From: Allolobophora icterica | Lineage: Eukaryota; Annelida; Clitellata; Crassiclitellata; Lumbricidae | Direction: 5' to 3' | Length of the DNA stretch: 64,000 bases | Assembly: GCA_963556255.1 (NCBI GenBank) | Contig: OY744611.1 | Location: 6,184,736 to 6,248,735 of the forward strand | In this document: piece after piece, positions 11,924 through 23,607 of the stretch | Position numbering within the stretch: position 1 is the stretch's first letter | Layout of the letters: every line of letters starts with the position of its first letter | Notes under the pieces: model-generated | What the model was told of the DNA's origin: nothing | Databases searched by the model: none | The model's input: only the letters and a program-made list of their open reading frames with translations | Made by a program: the position numbers and the translations under genes

Positions 11924-12576
11924 TTAAGTTATTGAAAGGCCATCCACTGGTCCGCCTCTCTGTGAGACAAGCTGCTTCCGTGCCTCATTCACCTTCTCTT
12001 CACTGCTCGCACAGTCATACAGAAGAACTACGAATCGCTCCAGTACATCGAGCTGATCATCAACAGAGTTAGGAGTTGATGCTAAGGCGCAGAAGGCTGG
12101 GGTAACGTAGTTGAATATCTTCCAAATGTCCCGCACAGTCCATTTTCCAGGGCCAGCAAAGAATGATACCGTATCACATCCGCTAAATGCGTGTAGGAAG
12201 GGCAAGGCTACGCACTTCTCTGGGCCACCTCATGGGTTGGTAGTTACCTCGAGCTTTGCCTGTGGAAAAGCCAACCCATAGTTCGTCAACGCTGAGCTGC
12301 TGAACTGCTGCTATGGCTAACACCAACAAGATGCCATGTACAATGTGTGCATGTGCATGCACTATCAGGCCTCAGCATCCTAACAAAGACTGCTTCATCC
12401 AGGATAACACAATCAACAGTATGTACACCCAGTGAAAGGCCTGGCTGGATATCTGTGATGGCGTCATCTGTTGAAGTGGGAACCACCTCTTCTAGGAGCT
12501 CACAATGTCTGCTTTGGTTCCTAGCCGCAAGTTGCCCATATTCGAAAGTAATGGTAAGTGCTAGCCGTGCAAGCAA
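11924..12576 (-). pseudogene. HAFSGCDT family gene fragments
   Basis: Minus-strand remnants. 12576-12286 gives a mid-protein piece (VDCVILDEAVFVRMLRPDSA). 12205-11924 gives the C-terminal piece (FLHAFSGCDTVSFFAGPGK, VLERFVVLLYD, VNEARKQL). The EADTR/DTD core seen in the copy at 1635-3398 is deleted between them. An inverted second copy of the C-terminus follows on the plus strand from 12560. Confidence 0.7.
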
Positions 12577-12834
12577 TGAGGAGAAGGTGAACGAGTCACG
12601 GAAGCAGCTGTTCTAAAAGAAAGGCAGATCAGTGGATGGCCTTCCACCAACTCAAGTTCCACTTGTGGAACACACCAAGAGCGCTGCCAACCAGGCAGGT
12701 CATGTCTGGTCACAGATGTTCCCAGCTGTTCCAAAGCTACCGTGTCCTGGTGAAAGAGGGGGGCTGCAAACGATCGAATAGGCTGGGAATTAAGTGGACA
12801 ACACTTGCCAAAGCTTTTCGATAGACCTGCTCAG
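12560..12834 (+). pseudogene. Inverted duplicate of the HAFSGCDT C-terminus
   Basis: Plus strand. It reads EEKVNESRKQLF, one stop, then continues in two frames through a segment equivalent to LVEHTKSAANQAGHVW and ending WTTLAKAFR. The mirror copy on the minus strand ends with the same WTTLAKAFR. So the C-terminal end of the gene exists twice in head-to-head orientation. Confidence 0.6.
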
Positions 12835-13194
12835 ATGTGGCTGCGAGAAGGACTGTAGGACATAGCGCAAATGTGTGATAGCTGCTCGACAGTGTACTGT
12901 CTCTGTCTGTGTACAGGCCTATGTGACCGTGAATGACGTGAACAATGCCATATAACTTATTTGTGGTCGGCCATTTTGGAAAATGGCTGCCAGCGAGGCC
13001 AGACGTCAAATCTGCGATGGCCCTATAGCTACAAAATTCCCTTAGGAAATATTCATACAATATACCACATTTCATGCTTCTATCAGTTAATGAGCAATTG
13101 GTTCATATATTGCACCGGACTGCCCCTTTCAGGTCACCTTAACTTCAAGATGGCTACCACAATTAGCTTTTCTATTATAAGTAAGTGATTGCAA

Positions 13195-14128
13195 TGCTGG
13201 CAATGACGTAACCGTGGTCTGATATGACTGGGGGATAGACTACGACCGATGGGGCGCAGTCGTCCCTGGTGATGACCACATCCAGCCACCCGCCAGCCTA
13301 GTGCGTAGGAATTGACACGTGCTGTGCCAGGCCAAACTGGTCGATAGTCGAAGTGAAGGCGACCGCTGATTGCAAGATGGGGTTCTCGAGGTGGAGATTG
13401 AGATCACCGAGCACGACCAGTTGAGTTTTGTGCAGAGCGAACTGTTCGAGGACAGCTGAGAGCTCGACGAAGAACGCAGCTGTGGCAGGTGTGGAACCCG
13501 GTCGATAGATGGCAAGAACTGTGAGAGGACCATGAGCCGACGAGACTGAGGCAGCAAGCGCCTCGAATGTAGTAGGAGAGGAGGAGAGAGTAATCTTTTT
13601 AAAATGTAGACTGTCTCTGTGGTAGATTACGATGCCTCCACCACGACAGGCATCGCCTGGGGAGGGGTGGCGTGGGCGATCCAAGATGGAGTAGCCAGAA
13701 GGAATCGAACGCAAAACTGAAACGTCCGAGGACGAGTGGTGCCACGACTCGGTGAGAGCGAGAAGGTCAAGTTCGTGGGTGTGAATGGTGTCAGCAATGG
13801 CGATGTATTTCTCCCGTGGGGATCGAATATTCCAAGTGGCAACACGGAGTCCTCGATGATTAGAAGAGGGAGTTGGCGTCGGCTGTGGAGAAGGCGACCC
13901 AGCAGAGAAGGTAGGTAACAGCGTCGGCGAAGATGGGAGATGAGGTGGTTGCAACGAAGCGACGGTGGATGAGAAGTGCAGGTGGCCTCGAGTCCATAGG
14001 AGGCAAGTGGACGTCTTCAACAGACCAGCGGCGAACAAGGCCTTGCGCGACGGCCGCGAAATACGATTCGTAGGTAAACAGAGTGACCAAAGTAGGTCAC
14101 TTGAATACGTAATGACGGCCTTATCCAT
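13195..14128 (-). pseudogene. LINE endonuclease domain (5' part of a CR1-like ORF2)
   Basis: Minus strand. After a Pro/Ser-rich lead of about 90 residues it shows the apurinic-like endonuclease motifs: LRVATWNIRS, LLALTESWHH, GGGIVIYHRDS, LAIYRPGS and VVLGDLNLHLE. One frame shift later comes the block ending ISDHGYVIASI (near 13200). The RT half is absent; the element is cut at 13195 by the inverted-repeat element next to it. Confidence 0.78.
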
Positions 14129-14189
14129 TGTGCACTGATAGTCGAAACGTAAATGAGTCGAAAACAGCGCGAATCAGCGATTTAAATAA

Positions 14190-16573
14190 ACGAGGGTGCG
14201 ATCTATTTCGAAGAGACCGAGGCGCAAGAAAGGGTGGCGGCGTAGCAATCTACTGTAGATACAGCCTAACCCTCTTCCATCCACGAAGCCATTACCTGCC
14301 AGAAATCGAATTGATCCTGAAAACCATCAGCATGAAAAAAGACACTATTGCATTGGAGCGATATACCATCCACCTAAGCCAAGGTATGGTAAAGACTCTC
14401 TCATTGCCCCAATCGACGAGACACTCGATGAAATAAACGCCATGGCTCAAGACACTGTCATTTTCTTTGCAGGCGACTTCAATCAAATCCCGACGTCGAA
14501 CATCCTGGCGTTGGGGGAAAGAGCTGAGTTCGAAGGTCCCTCCCATCATGGACATGCGCTCGACAGGATCTATGCCTCGGAAGAGATATGCAAGGTCTGC
14601 AAAGAGACAACATCGATTATAAACACCAAACACTTGGCCATTACAGTGGAACCCGAGCAAACTGACATAGTGAGTACAACTGCAGGGAGGGTAAAGAGAA
14701 CTGTCTCCAGCTTCCGCTTACGTGCTACCCAGATGGTTGCGCTTTTCCAGGCCTGCATGACAGAACAAACATGGCACGACATTACAGGGGCCGCTAGTGC
14801 AGAGCTCGGTGCTTTGAGTATTTCCCAATCAAAACCATAACAACTAAAGAGGGTGAGCCTCCATATATGACTCCGGTGGTCAAATACCTGGGACAAGGGA
14901 ATAAACTCCGTATATCGTAAGCAAAACCGTTCGGAGGAAGCTTCTGCGCTAGCCAACAGAATCAGCAACATCATCACGCGCCAGAACTCAGCAACATTCG
15001 AAAAAGACTAAAGAGGTTTCCGAGAGATGTGGCGAGATGTTAATCAGCTGCGAGTGAACGACCGTAACCAGAACCAGTCGTCTGAATGAGTTACTGCTGC
15101 ATCACTCAACCAGCACTATGGATCTATATCAACCGATCCACACTACGAGGCCCCGAAACTCAATCCACCGCAGTCTGCTGGGAGCAAAAGATCTTTGAGG
15201 AATACGATCTTCCAGCTGCTCGAGGCCGTCGGACGAACGGCCACCGGCCCGACGGAGTGCCACCATCGCTCTTGTGCAGATCTGCCGCGGTACTCGCACT
15301 GCCAATTATGCACTTGTACAACTTATCACTCAGCCAATCGTACGTTCCACCTCAATGGAAGATGAGCTGAATAACTCCGGTCCACAAGACCGACAACCGA
15401 CGCCGATTTTCGGCCAATAGCTATCACTTCGATCCTAAGTCGCGTCCTGGAACGACTTGTTGTTCGGCGGTTTTTCTACCCAACCCTTACACGGCCACAG
15501 TGCAATCGTGGCTTTGACGACCAATATGCCTTTCGACCAACAGGGTCGACATCGGCATCGCTCATATCCATTACACACCATCTCGTCGAAATGCTGGCCA
15601 CACACCCTTATGTTCATCTAATAGCATTAGATTTTTCTATAGCGTTCGATACGGTGAGTCACGCCTTCCTAGCGGAAGAACTCGCGGATCGACCAATTCC
15701 AGACTGCGCAAACAACTGGATCATAGCCCTTCTCAGCCAGAGGCAGCATAGAACCAAATTCAACGGCGACATCTCTGCTGCAGTCGACATCAATGCTAGC
15801 ATAATACAGGGTTCGGATTTGGGCCCCATGGAGTTTATCATCGCACTCTCTAAGCTTAGCCCGCGACACTCGGGCAACGCGATGATGAAATATGCGGACG
15901 ACACTTATATCTTGATACTCGCTGCAAAAAGCTGGATGGTCAAGTCCGAGATTGATCATGTGGCTGTATGGGCTGAGGAATGCAACCTCAAACTGCACTA
16001 CGGCAAAGTTCAAGAAATGGTTGTGCGCCGACCCAGGGGGTGCTGTCGGGCTGTCCTGCCCCCGCAACACCGGGCCTGGCAAGAGTGGACAGCACGGAAA
16101 ATTTGGGTGCAACAATGACCGAGCACCTCAGAGTCGACACACATGTGAGCAACATCTGCACAAGGGCTAGACAGTCGATAATAATAATAATAATAATCTT
16201 TTTCTTTAATTAAGCGCCTGCAAACGCACTGCGCTGTATAATGTGTACATTGAACATACATATAGTAGAAGCGGCAGCCACGCAGGGCGCCTTACATTCA
16301 TGTATATTGTAGAAGCACATCCGGGTACTGTCCGCCCACGGATTAACAGGCCCATCATTACACGACGTTGTCTATGCCACAACGGTGGCAAGGATGCTGC
16401 AAGCGGCCTCTGTTTGGTGGGATTCGTTGGTCAGGAAGCGCGCGATAGACTCCAGGCTGTACTGAGGAGACTGATCAGAGCGCGGTACCTTCCTGACTCC
16501 CAGCAAGTCTTTGAGCGACTCTGTCAGGGCATCGACTCCCGACTGTTCGTTGGAGTCATCGCTGACCCAGCTC
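14190..16573 (+). mobile_element. LINE copy (ACTT-tailed family), degenerate
   Basis: A plus-strand copy with many frame breaks. Endonuclease pieces: GGGVAIYCRYS and FFAGDFNQIPTSNILALGE (14442-14640). RT pieces: LIALDFSIAFDTVSHAFL and KYADDTYILILA (15591-16115). A C-terminal piece, RARYLPDSQQVFERLCQG, follows a SINE insertion at 16180-16335. The 3' end is lost where a hAT fragment begins at 16574. Confidence 0.8.
16180..16335 (-). repeat. SINE inserted in a LINE
   Basis: On the minus strand it holds the family core 'ggcgccctgcgtggctgcc', then 'agcgcagtgcgtttgcagg', 'cgcttaattaaagaa' and a (TTA)n tail. The ending 'ttaattaagcgcctgcaaac' (plus strand) is shared with 28511-28550. The tRNA-like head is not evident in this copy. 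Confidence 0.65.
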
Positions 16574-17230
16574 AGAGGTGGGCAAACTACGGCCCGCGGG
16601 CTGGATCCGGCCCGTCAACACTTTTTATCCGGTCCCCGCAATTCTTCAGAAATGTTTAAAAATTCAGACCGCGAGAAGTTTTCTTCGTTTTACTCACTTG
16701 GCGCTGCTCTCTTACTTACTATTCCTGTCTCGTCTTTAATAATAACTCTATGCATTAACTCTGCCTATCTGTCCAACTTCTCTGCAGAGGTTTATGCACA
16801 TGATCTGTACACGCAGAAGTGAAATCCGTTCAAGTAAAGCTAATGTTCTGCATTAACTCCGCCGATCTGCCCCGCTTCTCTGCAGAGGTTTCGAAGCATG
16901 ATCTGTGCACGCAAAAGTGAAAGCTAATGTTTTGCATTAACTCTGCCGATCTGCCCCACTTCCCTGCAGAGGTTTCTACACATGATCTGTACACGCAAAA
17001 GTGAAATTCGTTCAAGTAAAGCTAATGTTGCTTTCAAAGCAGGTGAAAGAATACAATTACGGGAACTTTCCTACTCTGCACATGCACAGTGTCACAGTAA
17101 ACATAGAGTCTGAGGAAAAATATGGTCTTCAGCTGTCAAGTTTGACAGGGGAGTTCTCCAGACGATTTGTGGAGTTTAAATCTATTGAGACTGAATTTGC
17201 TTTGCTTACTATACCGTTCACATTTTGACA
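16574..17230 (+). mobile_element. Truncated hAT transposon with transposase remnant
   Basis: It starts CAGAGGTGGGCAAACTACGG, a typical terminal repeat of Charlie-like hAT elements. The ORF at 17001-17228 reads MLLSKQVKEYN, FPTLHMHSVTVN, LTGEFSRRFVEFKSIETEF and LLTIPFTF, matching the late middle of hAT-Charlie transposases. The matching right terminus is not found. Between 16745 and 17015 a ~90-bp segment (contains 'gcattaactctgccgatctg') is repeated three times in tandem. Confidence 0.7.
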
Positions 17231-17265
17231 TTGACAATTAGCTCATATATGGAACTTCAGCCAGA

Positions 17266-17557
17266 GGCGCGTTTATAGAAAACGGGGCCCTAGGCGCAAA
17301 CATTTTGGGGGCCCTTAATTCTGAACATGATGTTATTTTGCGCAATTGCAGAAAAATGAATTATTAGCCCGAGTGAACAAAATAAGATAAATTACAATAA
17401 TACACTTTTATGTGAATACTAAACTGTAAAAAATAGAAAATAGGTTATATTTAAAATAAGTCAAAACTCACAAATGTTATTTTTTATAGTTGAAACAAAT
17501 ATTTTCCTTCGTTTGGGGCCCCTCCGAGTTTTGGGGGCCCTAAGCAAACGCCTTGTG
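17266..17557. mobile_element. Short hAT-like non-autonomous element
   Basis: Left end CAGAGGCGCGTTTATAG with 'ggggccctaggcgc'; right end 'gggggccctaagcaaacgcc' followed by TTGTG. The ends are roughly inverted (CA..GGCG.GTTT). I could not find a clean 8-bp target duplication, so the limits are approximate. Confidence 0.5.
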
Positions 17558-17559
17558 CG

Positions 17560-18440
17560 GTCTTTTCGATCAGTTACTAAGTCGTTATCCAAAATAAAAG
17601 CAAGAACCGATGAAAAATGTCCTGATTTAGGACATTCGTGCGAGTTTCCGAAAACTGTCTTGCCAACTTATAAAGACGTTACGAGGCACTATAATTATGT
17701 TAAATACAACCTCAACAGTCAACACGAAATGAACCAAAGAATCTACTGTTACTCAAACAGCAGAAATCGTAGCAAGAGACATCGAAGTGTAACATCCATA
17801 TGATTCCAGTTACTGATTAATAATTATTTTTTTACACTTTAAACGAATTAAGAATTTTAAATAAGGAAATTGTATTAAACTTGAGGCCAGACCAGAGGGT
17901 ATGAGAACCGATCCATCACCCTGTCCAAAGTGACAATTGGAAAGTCGTAAATTGTTAAAATGCATGACCTCTGATAACCTCTTTCCCTACGTTCGGCCGA
18001 AGGCACGAAACAGATGTCCCCCTACAAAGGATCCAGGTCTCCAAAACCGCATCGTTCCCACGGTCGAGGTGGGCTTAACGACAAACAGATGGCCACTAGT
18101 GAACTGGACCAGGATACAGGAGGACACGAATATGGCCTTCACCTAACCATACATAAAATGTTTGACTTAAGTATACGCCCCCAACGCCGACTCCAAACGC
18201 CGCCTCTTAAACGCCAGGGAGAAGAAGTTTATTCAGGAGGCCTAAAAGAGGATCTGTCCGTAAAACGGCACGGACACACAGGCAACTCCATATTGCGACT
18301 GACGCTCCACCAATAGGAAAGCGAGAAATTATCCTTCGTGTGCAGTTGTATTAAGAGAAGTTTTGACGGCATTAAACGGATTGGATGCCCTAATTTGCTG
18401 TTATGGAAGCTATACAAACCGTACAGAATAAAAACTAATG
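17560..18440. other. No gene recognised
   Basis: Several overlapping open frames up to 109 codons occur, without motifs or splice support. Confidence 0.4.
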
Positions 18441-18465
18441 TTATACGGAAATCAGGAGAAGATAC

Positions 18466-18575
18466 GGGAGCGAGAACAGCATTGGAGAAATAAGAAGATA
18501 CGGGAGCGAGAACAGCATTGGAGAAATAAGAAGATACGGGAGCGAGAACAGCATTGGAGAAATAAGAAGATACCG
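18466..18575. repeat. 36-bp minisatellite, three copies
   Basis: The unit 'gaagatacgggagcgagaac' plus 'agcattggagaaataa' is repeated three times almost without change, followed by degenerate derivatives with 'agtcaggagagtataagaaa'. Confidence 0.85.
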
Positions 18576-18649
18576 GAGACAAGGGTATAAGAAAAAGAGT
18601 CAGGAGAGTATAAGAAAAAGAGTCAGGAGAGTAAAACGGAGAAATAAGG

Positions 18650-19925
18650 AGATACCCGAGAGAGAGTCGAGAATAATTTGAGCACAGAACGTAATATTAA
18701 GCTCGCTGTCGGTGAACGAGGCGAACTAATTATGGCGCCTCTGAAACACTTTTTGACGTCTAAAATTTCGTCGAAGCGGCGAATCACAACGGCCGCCATC
18801 TTTGTTAATCGCCGCTAATCTAGGAATAGCGGACTTACTCCTAGGGGTAGAATCGGAATAGCGTTATGTCCAGCGTAAGGCGGTACACCTGTCTCATGCA
18901 TGCCGATTTAACCCACTACTCCGGCGTAGGCCAGATTTAAGCTGGGAATAAGAGTTACACCCCTCTCATGCATACGGCCCCTGGAGACGAGCGTTCCTTC
19001 AGCCTGATATTCGTCTTCTCGACAATCTCTACGTTCGTTGCTGAATTGAGGGTCATTCCGCACAACTTAGCCGCGTATACACGTTCGCTGCTTAACCTGG
19101 TCCTCACCTACGAAATCAACATTCACGGAGTCGCAGAGAACCGCGTTCTGCAGCCACATGGTTCCACACTGAAACCCTGTTTTCTGCATTCACGCTGGTT
19201 TCCGACTGTTGAACGCCGTAAGAGCAAATCGCTGTACGTCGTATGTTCTGAATCCATTTTTGTAGATTAATCCTGCAATTCTGTCGTTTGCAGTGCGATA
19301 CGTATATCGCAATAATTAGGCCTACGTCGTATTTGAGCATCCGTATGCTTTAATTTAGAGCATAGAAGTCATATGAAGATGGCTCATGCTAGTGGTTGAA
19401 TTGTAAGTCGCAATCGTATTTCATTAAGTCGGTCGAAACGTCTGAACTGCGCACGTCAATTGGAAGGCAGCCAAAAGCCTGGGAGAGTCTGACGGAATCG
19501 AATTCTTTGCATCACCGCCACTGAGGACCGCCTGATTCAGAGTATTCTGAATACCTCTAATACCAATAGAGGGCGCCAGTTGTGACGGCTGCCAGTTTGT
19601 TTTGGACGTTTAATGTTTTCGTAATTTTATCTTGCCTACTTTTATTACCGTCAATAATCTGTTAACCTACCCAAGCGGATTTATTTCGTGAGTCACTACC
19701 GTGAGTGTGGTTGATTATTTTCGAAAGAATATTCCGATATCTGAGCGCTTATATTTTAAGCAAACGCTGTCTTCTCCATCGTCGTTTTTGGTGACGTCAT
19801 CTGAACCGTTTAAATGGCGACTGCACTCAAATTCTCACGCAAATAGAAGTTTAACTTAGCTTTGGTCGTACATGCCATGACTATTCTGCCCATATTAATT
19901 AATGTTTACTCTACATCCTGAACCC
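18650..19925. other. No gene recognised
   Basis: It holds the word 'ctctcatgcat' twice (about 18893 and 18963) and a mix of short open frames. No domain or transposon end was identified. Confidence 0.4.
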
Positions 19926-19970
19926 AATTTTTTTTGCTGTGGGGAATGATAAGAAACGGACAGAAAAGAT

Positions 19971-22900
19971 ATGGGAGAAGCAACTAATACAGGGAAAACC
20001 CATCCCATCCACCCTAATGACGATAGAGGACTTAGGAGGAGATATTCAAGAAAAGAGCTACTCCATATGAGGGCACTACCTAGTGCATATTATGCAGTCG
20101 TGAGTGGTACGTTGGACAGGATTGCCGCCTATGGATTATTGCGTTACAGAGGGACGCGCGCAGGGAAACGTACAGTTGCACGCTCGACATGCTCTAATGC
20201 ACTTAGCCCGTGTCCGATTGGGGATGGCAAAGAGTGCTGGCCAATACCAGTCCATGTCAGTATAAGAAGAGTGAAAAACAAATCCCGCATGCTGATGATG
20301 ACGATGACGAACCGTCAGCTGATATGCCCTGCTAGGCAAAAGACTGTTCCACTTCGAAGAAAAGATACAGTAAAGTTGGGAAAACCACCATCACTATACC
20401 TCTTAAATCCAACTAGCCTCGCAAAACCACACGCCCTCGAACTCTTGGATGCTGATATTAAACCTCATGATCCTGATGTGGTCATCATCGCTGAAAGCTG
20501 GCTAAAGAAGCACCACTCTGACAAACAGATGAGAATAAACGGGTACACCCTCTTCCGCCGAGACCGAGAAAAAAAGAAAAGGAGGGGGAGTAGCCATATA
20601 CAGCAGGACGAGTCTGGAACCTTCCATATTTCAACCACAGTCGAAGATCGATGTTGATATGGAGCTATTGTGGGTCAGACTAGAGGGAGTGGGGGTAAGT
20701 TACTACATCGGAGCCTTATATCACCCCCCGAAACCGCTGTACAACACGGATCAACTTATTGAGAGTCTGGAAACCATTCTGGAAGAGATCAGCGGTTTGC
20801 CCGACAGTGTTGTCATCTTGGGAGGTGACTTCAACCAACTCCCCTCCGACCGAATCCAGAGCACCGGCTTAATGTCGGAATTCGAGGAACCTACGCACGA
20901 GGGGCACCCGCTGGATAGGGTTTACTCGTCCATTGATGGACTGTATAAGGAGTGTTATGCTGTGACGTCAGCCATCAAAACCAAACATTCAGCGGTCTTG
21001 GCTATACCCCCCACTGCAACACGAGATGGAGCCGATCAGGCGACCGACGGTCGGAGAAGGGCTTCGTTTCGCCTACGAACACCCAACCAAGTGGCGGGAT
21101 GCTTGTCTCACCTGTGCCAGACTGAGTGGAATTTCGTCACAGAATGCTAAACACCAGCTTTATCATTTGACAGATTCTACACCTTCAAAAGTGCGGTGAT
21201 TGACCTATACTTCCCAATACGACATATTATGATCAAAGCAAAGGACCCACTCTACATGACACCTGTAATCAAATACCTTATCCGCAAACGGAATAAAATG
21301 CTGAAAAAAAGACGGATGGCAGAGGCGGATGCCTTGTCTGCAAGAATCCATAAAATGATAACAAGAAGCAACAGCACCTCGCTGGGACGCCTGCAACGGG
21401 GATCAAGGGAGCTATGGGCGGAAGTAAATCGGATTCGTGGTGAGGGGCGGAACTCGTCTGAAACGGTGGATTGCGGCGTTACGGCTACATCACTGAATGA
21501 ATTTTTTGGAGGCATCTCCCAGGATGCCCACTATAAGCCGCCTCTACCTAAAACAACTGTAACTTATGATACAAGTGTAGTCATCGATGAGTACACCACC
21601 TACAGACTTCTGGCATCTACGGGACGGACGGCTGCTGGACCGGATGGCATCCCATCATGGTTCCTAGGGATAACTGCCTCGGAGCTGGCTAAACCGGTTG
21701 CGCATCTGTATGGAATCTCGATCCTATCTGCCTATGTTCCGACCCAATGGAAGATTAGCACTATCACACCTGTGCCAAAAGTAACTAGACCAATGAAGCC
21801 GGCGGACTACCGTCCTATCTCTGTTACGCCCATCCTGTGCCGCCTACTCGAAAAGTTCATCGTGCGACGCTTCTTCCACCCGCTACTTTTGGACCCTCAG
21901 CTCAACCACGAATTCACCGACCAGTATGCTTTCAGACCGACTGGTTCCACTACGGCGGCTATGACAGCCCTACTTACAGATCTCATGGAACTACTTCAAG
22001 AACACCAATACGTCCACCTCATCGCGCTTGACTTTACAAAGGCTTTCGACATGGTGCGACATGCCAGCCTAGCTGAACTTTTGGCGGAACTACCCATACC
22101 AGACTCAATATACAATTGGGAAATTGAATTCCTCAAAGATAGGCAACATGCGACAAAATTTAATGGACTTACATCGCCCCTATTAAAAATAAATGCAAGC
22201 ATTGTACAGGGATCGGGTACAGGGCCAGTACATTTCATTACAGTAATCTCTAAACTGAAACCGGTTAACCAAGGAAATAGAATCTTAAAATACGCCGATG
22301 ACAGTTACTTGTTGATACCTGCATCAAATACCCTAACAGTTATGGAAGAACTAAACCATGTGGGAAAATGGGCTGAGACATGTAACTTAAAATTAAATCA
22401 GAGTAAGACACAGGAAATGTTAATAAGATCCAGAAGGGGTGGGGGTGTTCACGGGGAGATACCTGTTATAGCAGGTATCTCTAGAGTGAAAGAAATGAGG
22501 GTGTTGGGTGTTACATTTACTGAAACACTTGCTTTTGCTAAACATATTGACCGCGTCTGTTGCAGGGCAAGACAGTCCCTGTATGCACTTACTTACTTAG
22601 TACTTAGTCCTTCCCGTGCAGAGCTGCACATCGGGCAACGCAGTTCCTCCATTCTTCTCTGTCATGAATCTTCTGCATTGTTTCTGTTGCTAGCTAAATT
22701 TAATTTAGTATGCACTACGGGTGATGAAAGCCCACGGTCTTAAAGGCCCAAACGTCTTTGATGTTGCAAGGGCGACGACAGTGGCATACATGCTATACGC
22801 AAGCCCCGCATGGTGGGGATTTGCATCCCAGCATGATAAAAATAAACTCCAAGCCATTATAAACAAGATGACTAGGCAGGGGTACCTGCCGAAGGGTGGG

Positions 22901-23107
22901 CCAACGTTTGACCAACTCTGTAGGAAGGCGGATGTCGGCCTTTTCACGGGGGTCTTATATAACCCTGGTCATGTACTCCACAAATTGCTCCCACCCAAGA
23001 AACCTAAAAATTATGTTCTCCGACCTCGGTCTCACGATAGAGTGCTTACTCCTCTGGACAATAACATGAGGAAAAATTTCATTGGAAGAATGCTATATTC
23101 ATATTGA
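19971..23107 (+). pseudogene. Endonuclease-reverse transcriptase ORF2 of the LINE, frameshifted
   Basis: Endonuclease: VVIIAESWLKK and GYTLFRRDRE (to 20575), a frame change, then YYIGALYHPPKP, VVILGGDFNQLPSDR and IKTKHSAVLA (20659-21150). After another frame change near 21170 the RT runs 21196-22590: YRPISVTPILCRLLEKFIV, HLIALDFTKAFDMVRH, ASIVQGSGTGP and catalytic KYADDSYLL. The C-terminal end, ASPAWWGFASQ and VLRPRSHDRVL, continues at 22721-23107 after the small insertion. The breaks make it inactive. Confidence 0.85.
22590..22708 (-). mobile_element. Tiny 3' stub of an RTE-like LINE with target duplication
   Basis: 119 bp flanked by the 8-bp direct repeat TATGCACT (22582-22589 and 22709-22716). 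On the minus strand it reads KIHDREEWRNCVARCAALHG and then an (AAGT)n tail. The ending DR-x-x-W...C is typical of the last codons of RTE-like ORFs (family knowledge). It sits inside the LINE ORF2. Confidence 0.75.
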
Positions 23108-23607
23108 TTGTGATACTGTTGCTTTGTAACTGTTGCATTATGTATTGTTTTATTTTTTGCTTGTACACTGGAGTGCTAATCTCTTGCAACCGGTTAATAA
23201 AGAAAATACTTACTTACTTACTTACTTATTCAGGCCTGTCAATCATCTGCGCCACGCAATCCCTCCACAGAGAAGCCGACGCTCTCTGATCATCCTCGAC
23301 CTTCCCTCCCCTTTCCAGCCTTCTTAACGTCTACCGCCGCAGGCATAAGAGTGAGTCTCATTAGTATTAAATTGCCCATTAGAAGTAATTAGCTGTGATT
23401 AGACCTTCAGTCGTTCACCGCTTGTCATAGAACCCTGGGAACTAAATTAATAGGTGTGATAAGAGTCTGGTCACGTATATCTGCTATATATTTGTCAGTA
23501 CAAGTTTATATTTTGTGTTAGAAGTGAGTAGATGCTTTGATTGTGATCTGCATAAGTGTAGTGTCAAAACCTTTGGAATTTGAATAATAAGCAGCATAAA
23601 CCGAAAC

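Larger units (their letters stand above)
11135..13200. mobile_element. Second copy of the HAFSGCDT repeat element as a large inverted duplication
   Basis: The sequence 11375-12010 is repeated in inverted orientation at 12570-13200 with about 560 bp between. Each arm is about 0.62 kb. Both arms hold the coding C-terminus of the repeat gene (EEKVNEARKQL in one, EEKVNESRKQLF in the other) and the 3' block 'cagccattttccaaaatggc'. A diverged direct copy of that 3' block sits at about 11145-11300. The right arm abuts a broken LINE endonuclease ORF at 13195, so it probably inserted there. Confidence 0.7.
19930..23229 (+). mobile_element. Near full-length LINE copy (ACTT-tailed family)
   Basis: A plus-strand non-LTR retrotransposon holding endonuclease, RT and C-terminal regions, ending in an (ACTT)n run at 23208-23228. 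It is the best preserved of the four copies in the window and gives the reference order for the others. It carries a 119-bp insertion at 22590-22708. Confidence 0.85.
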
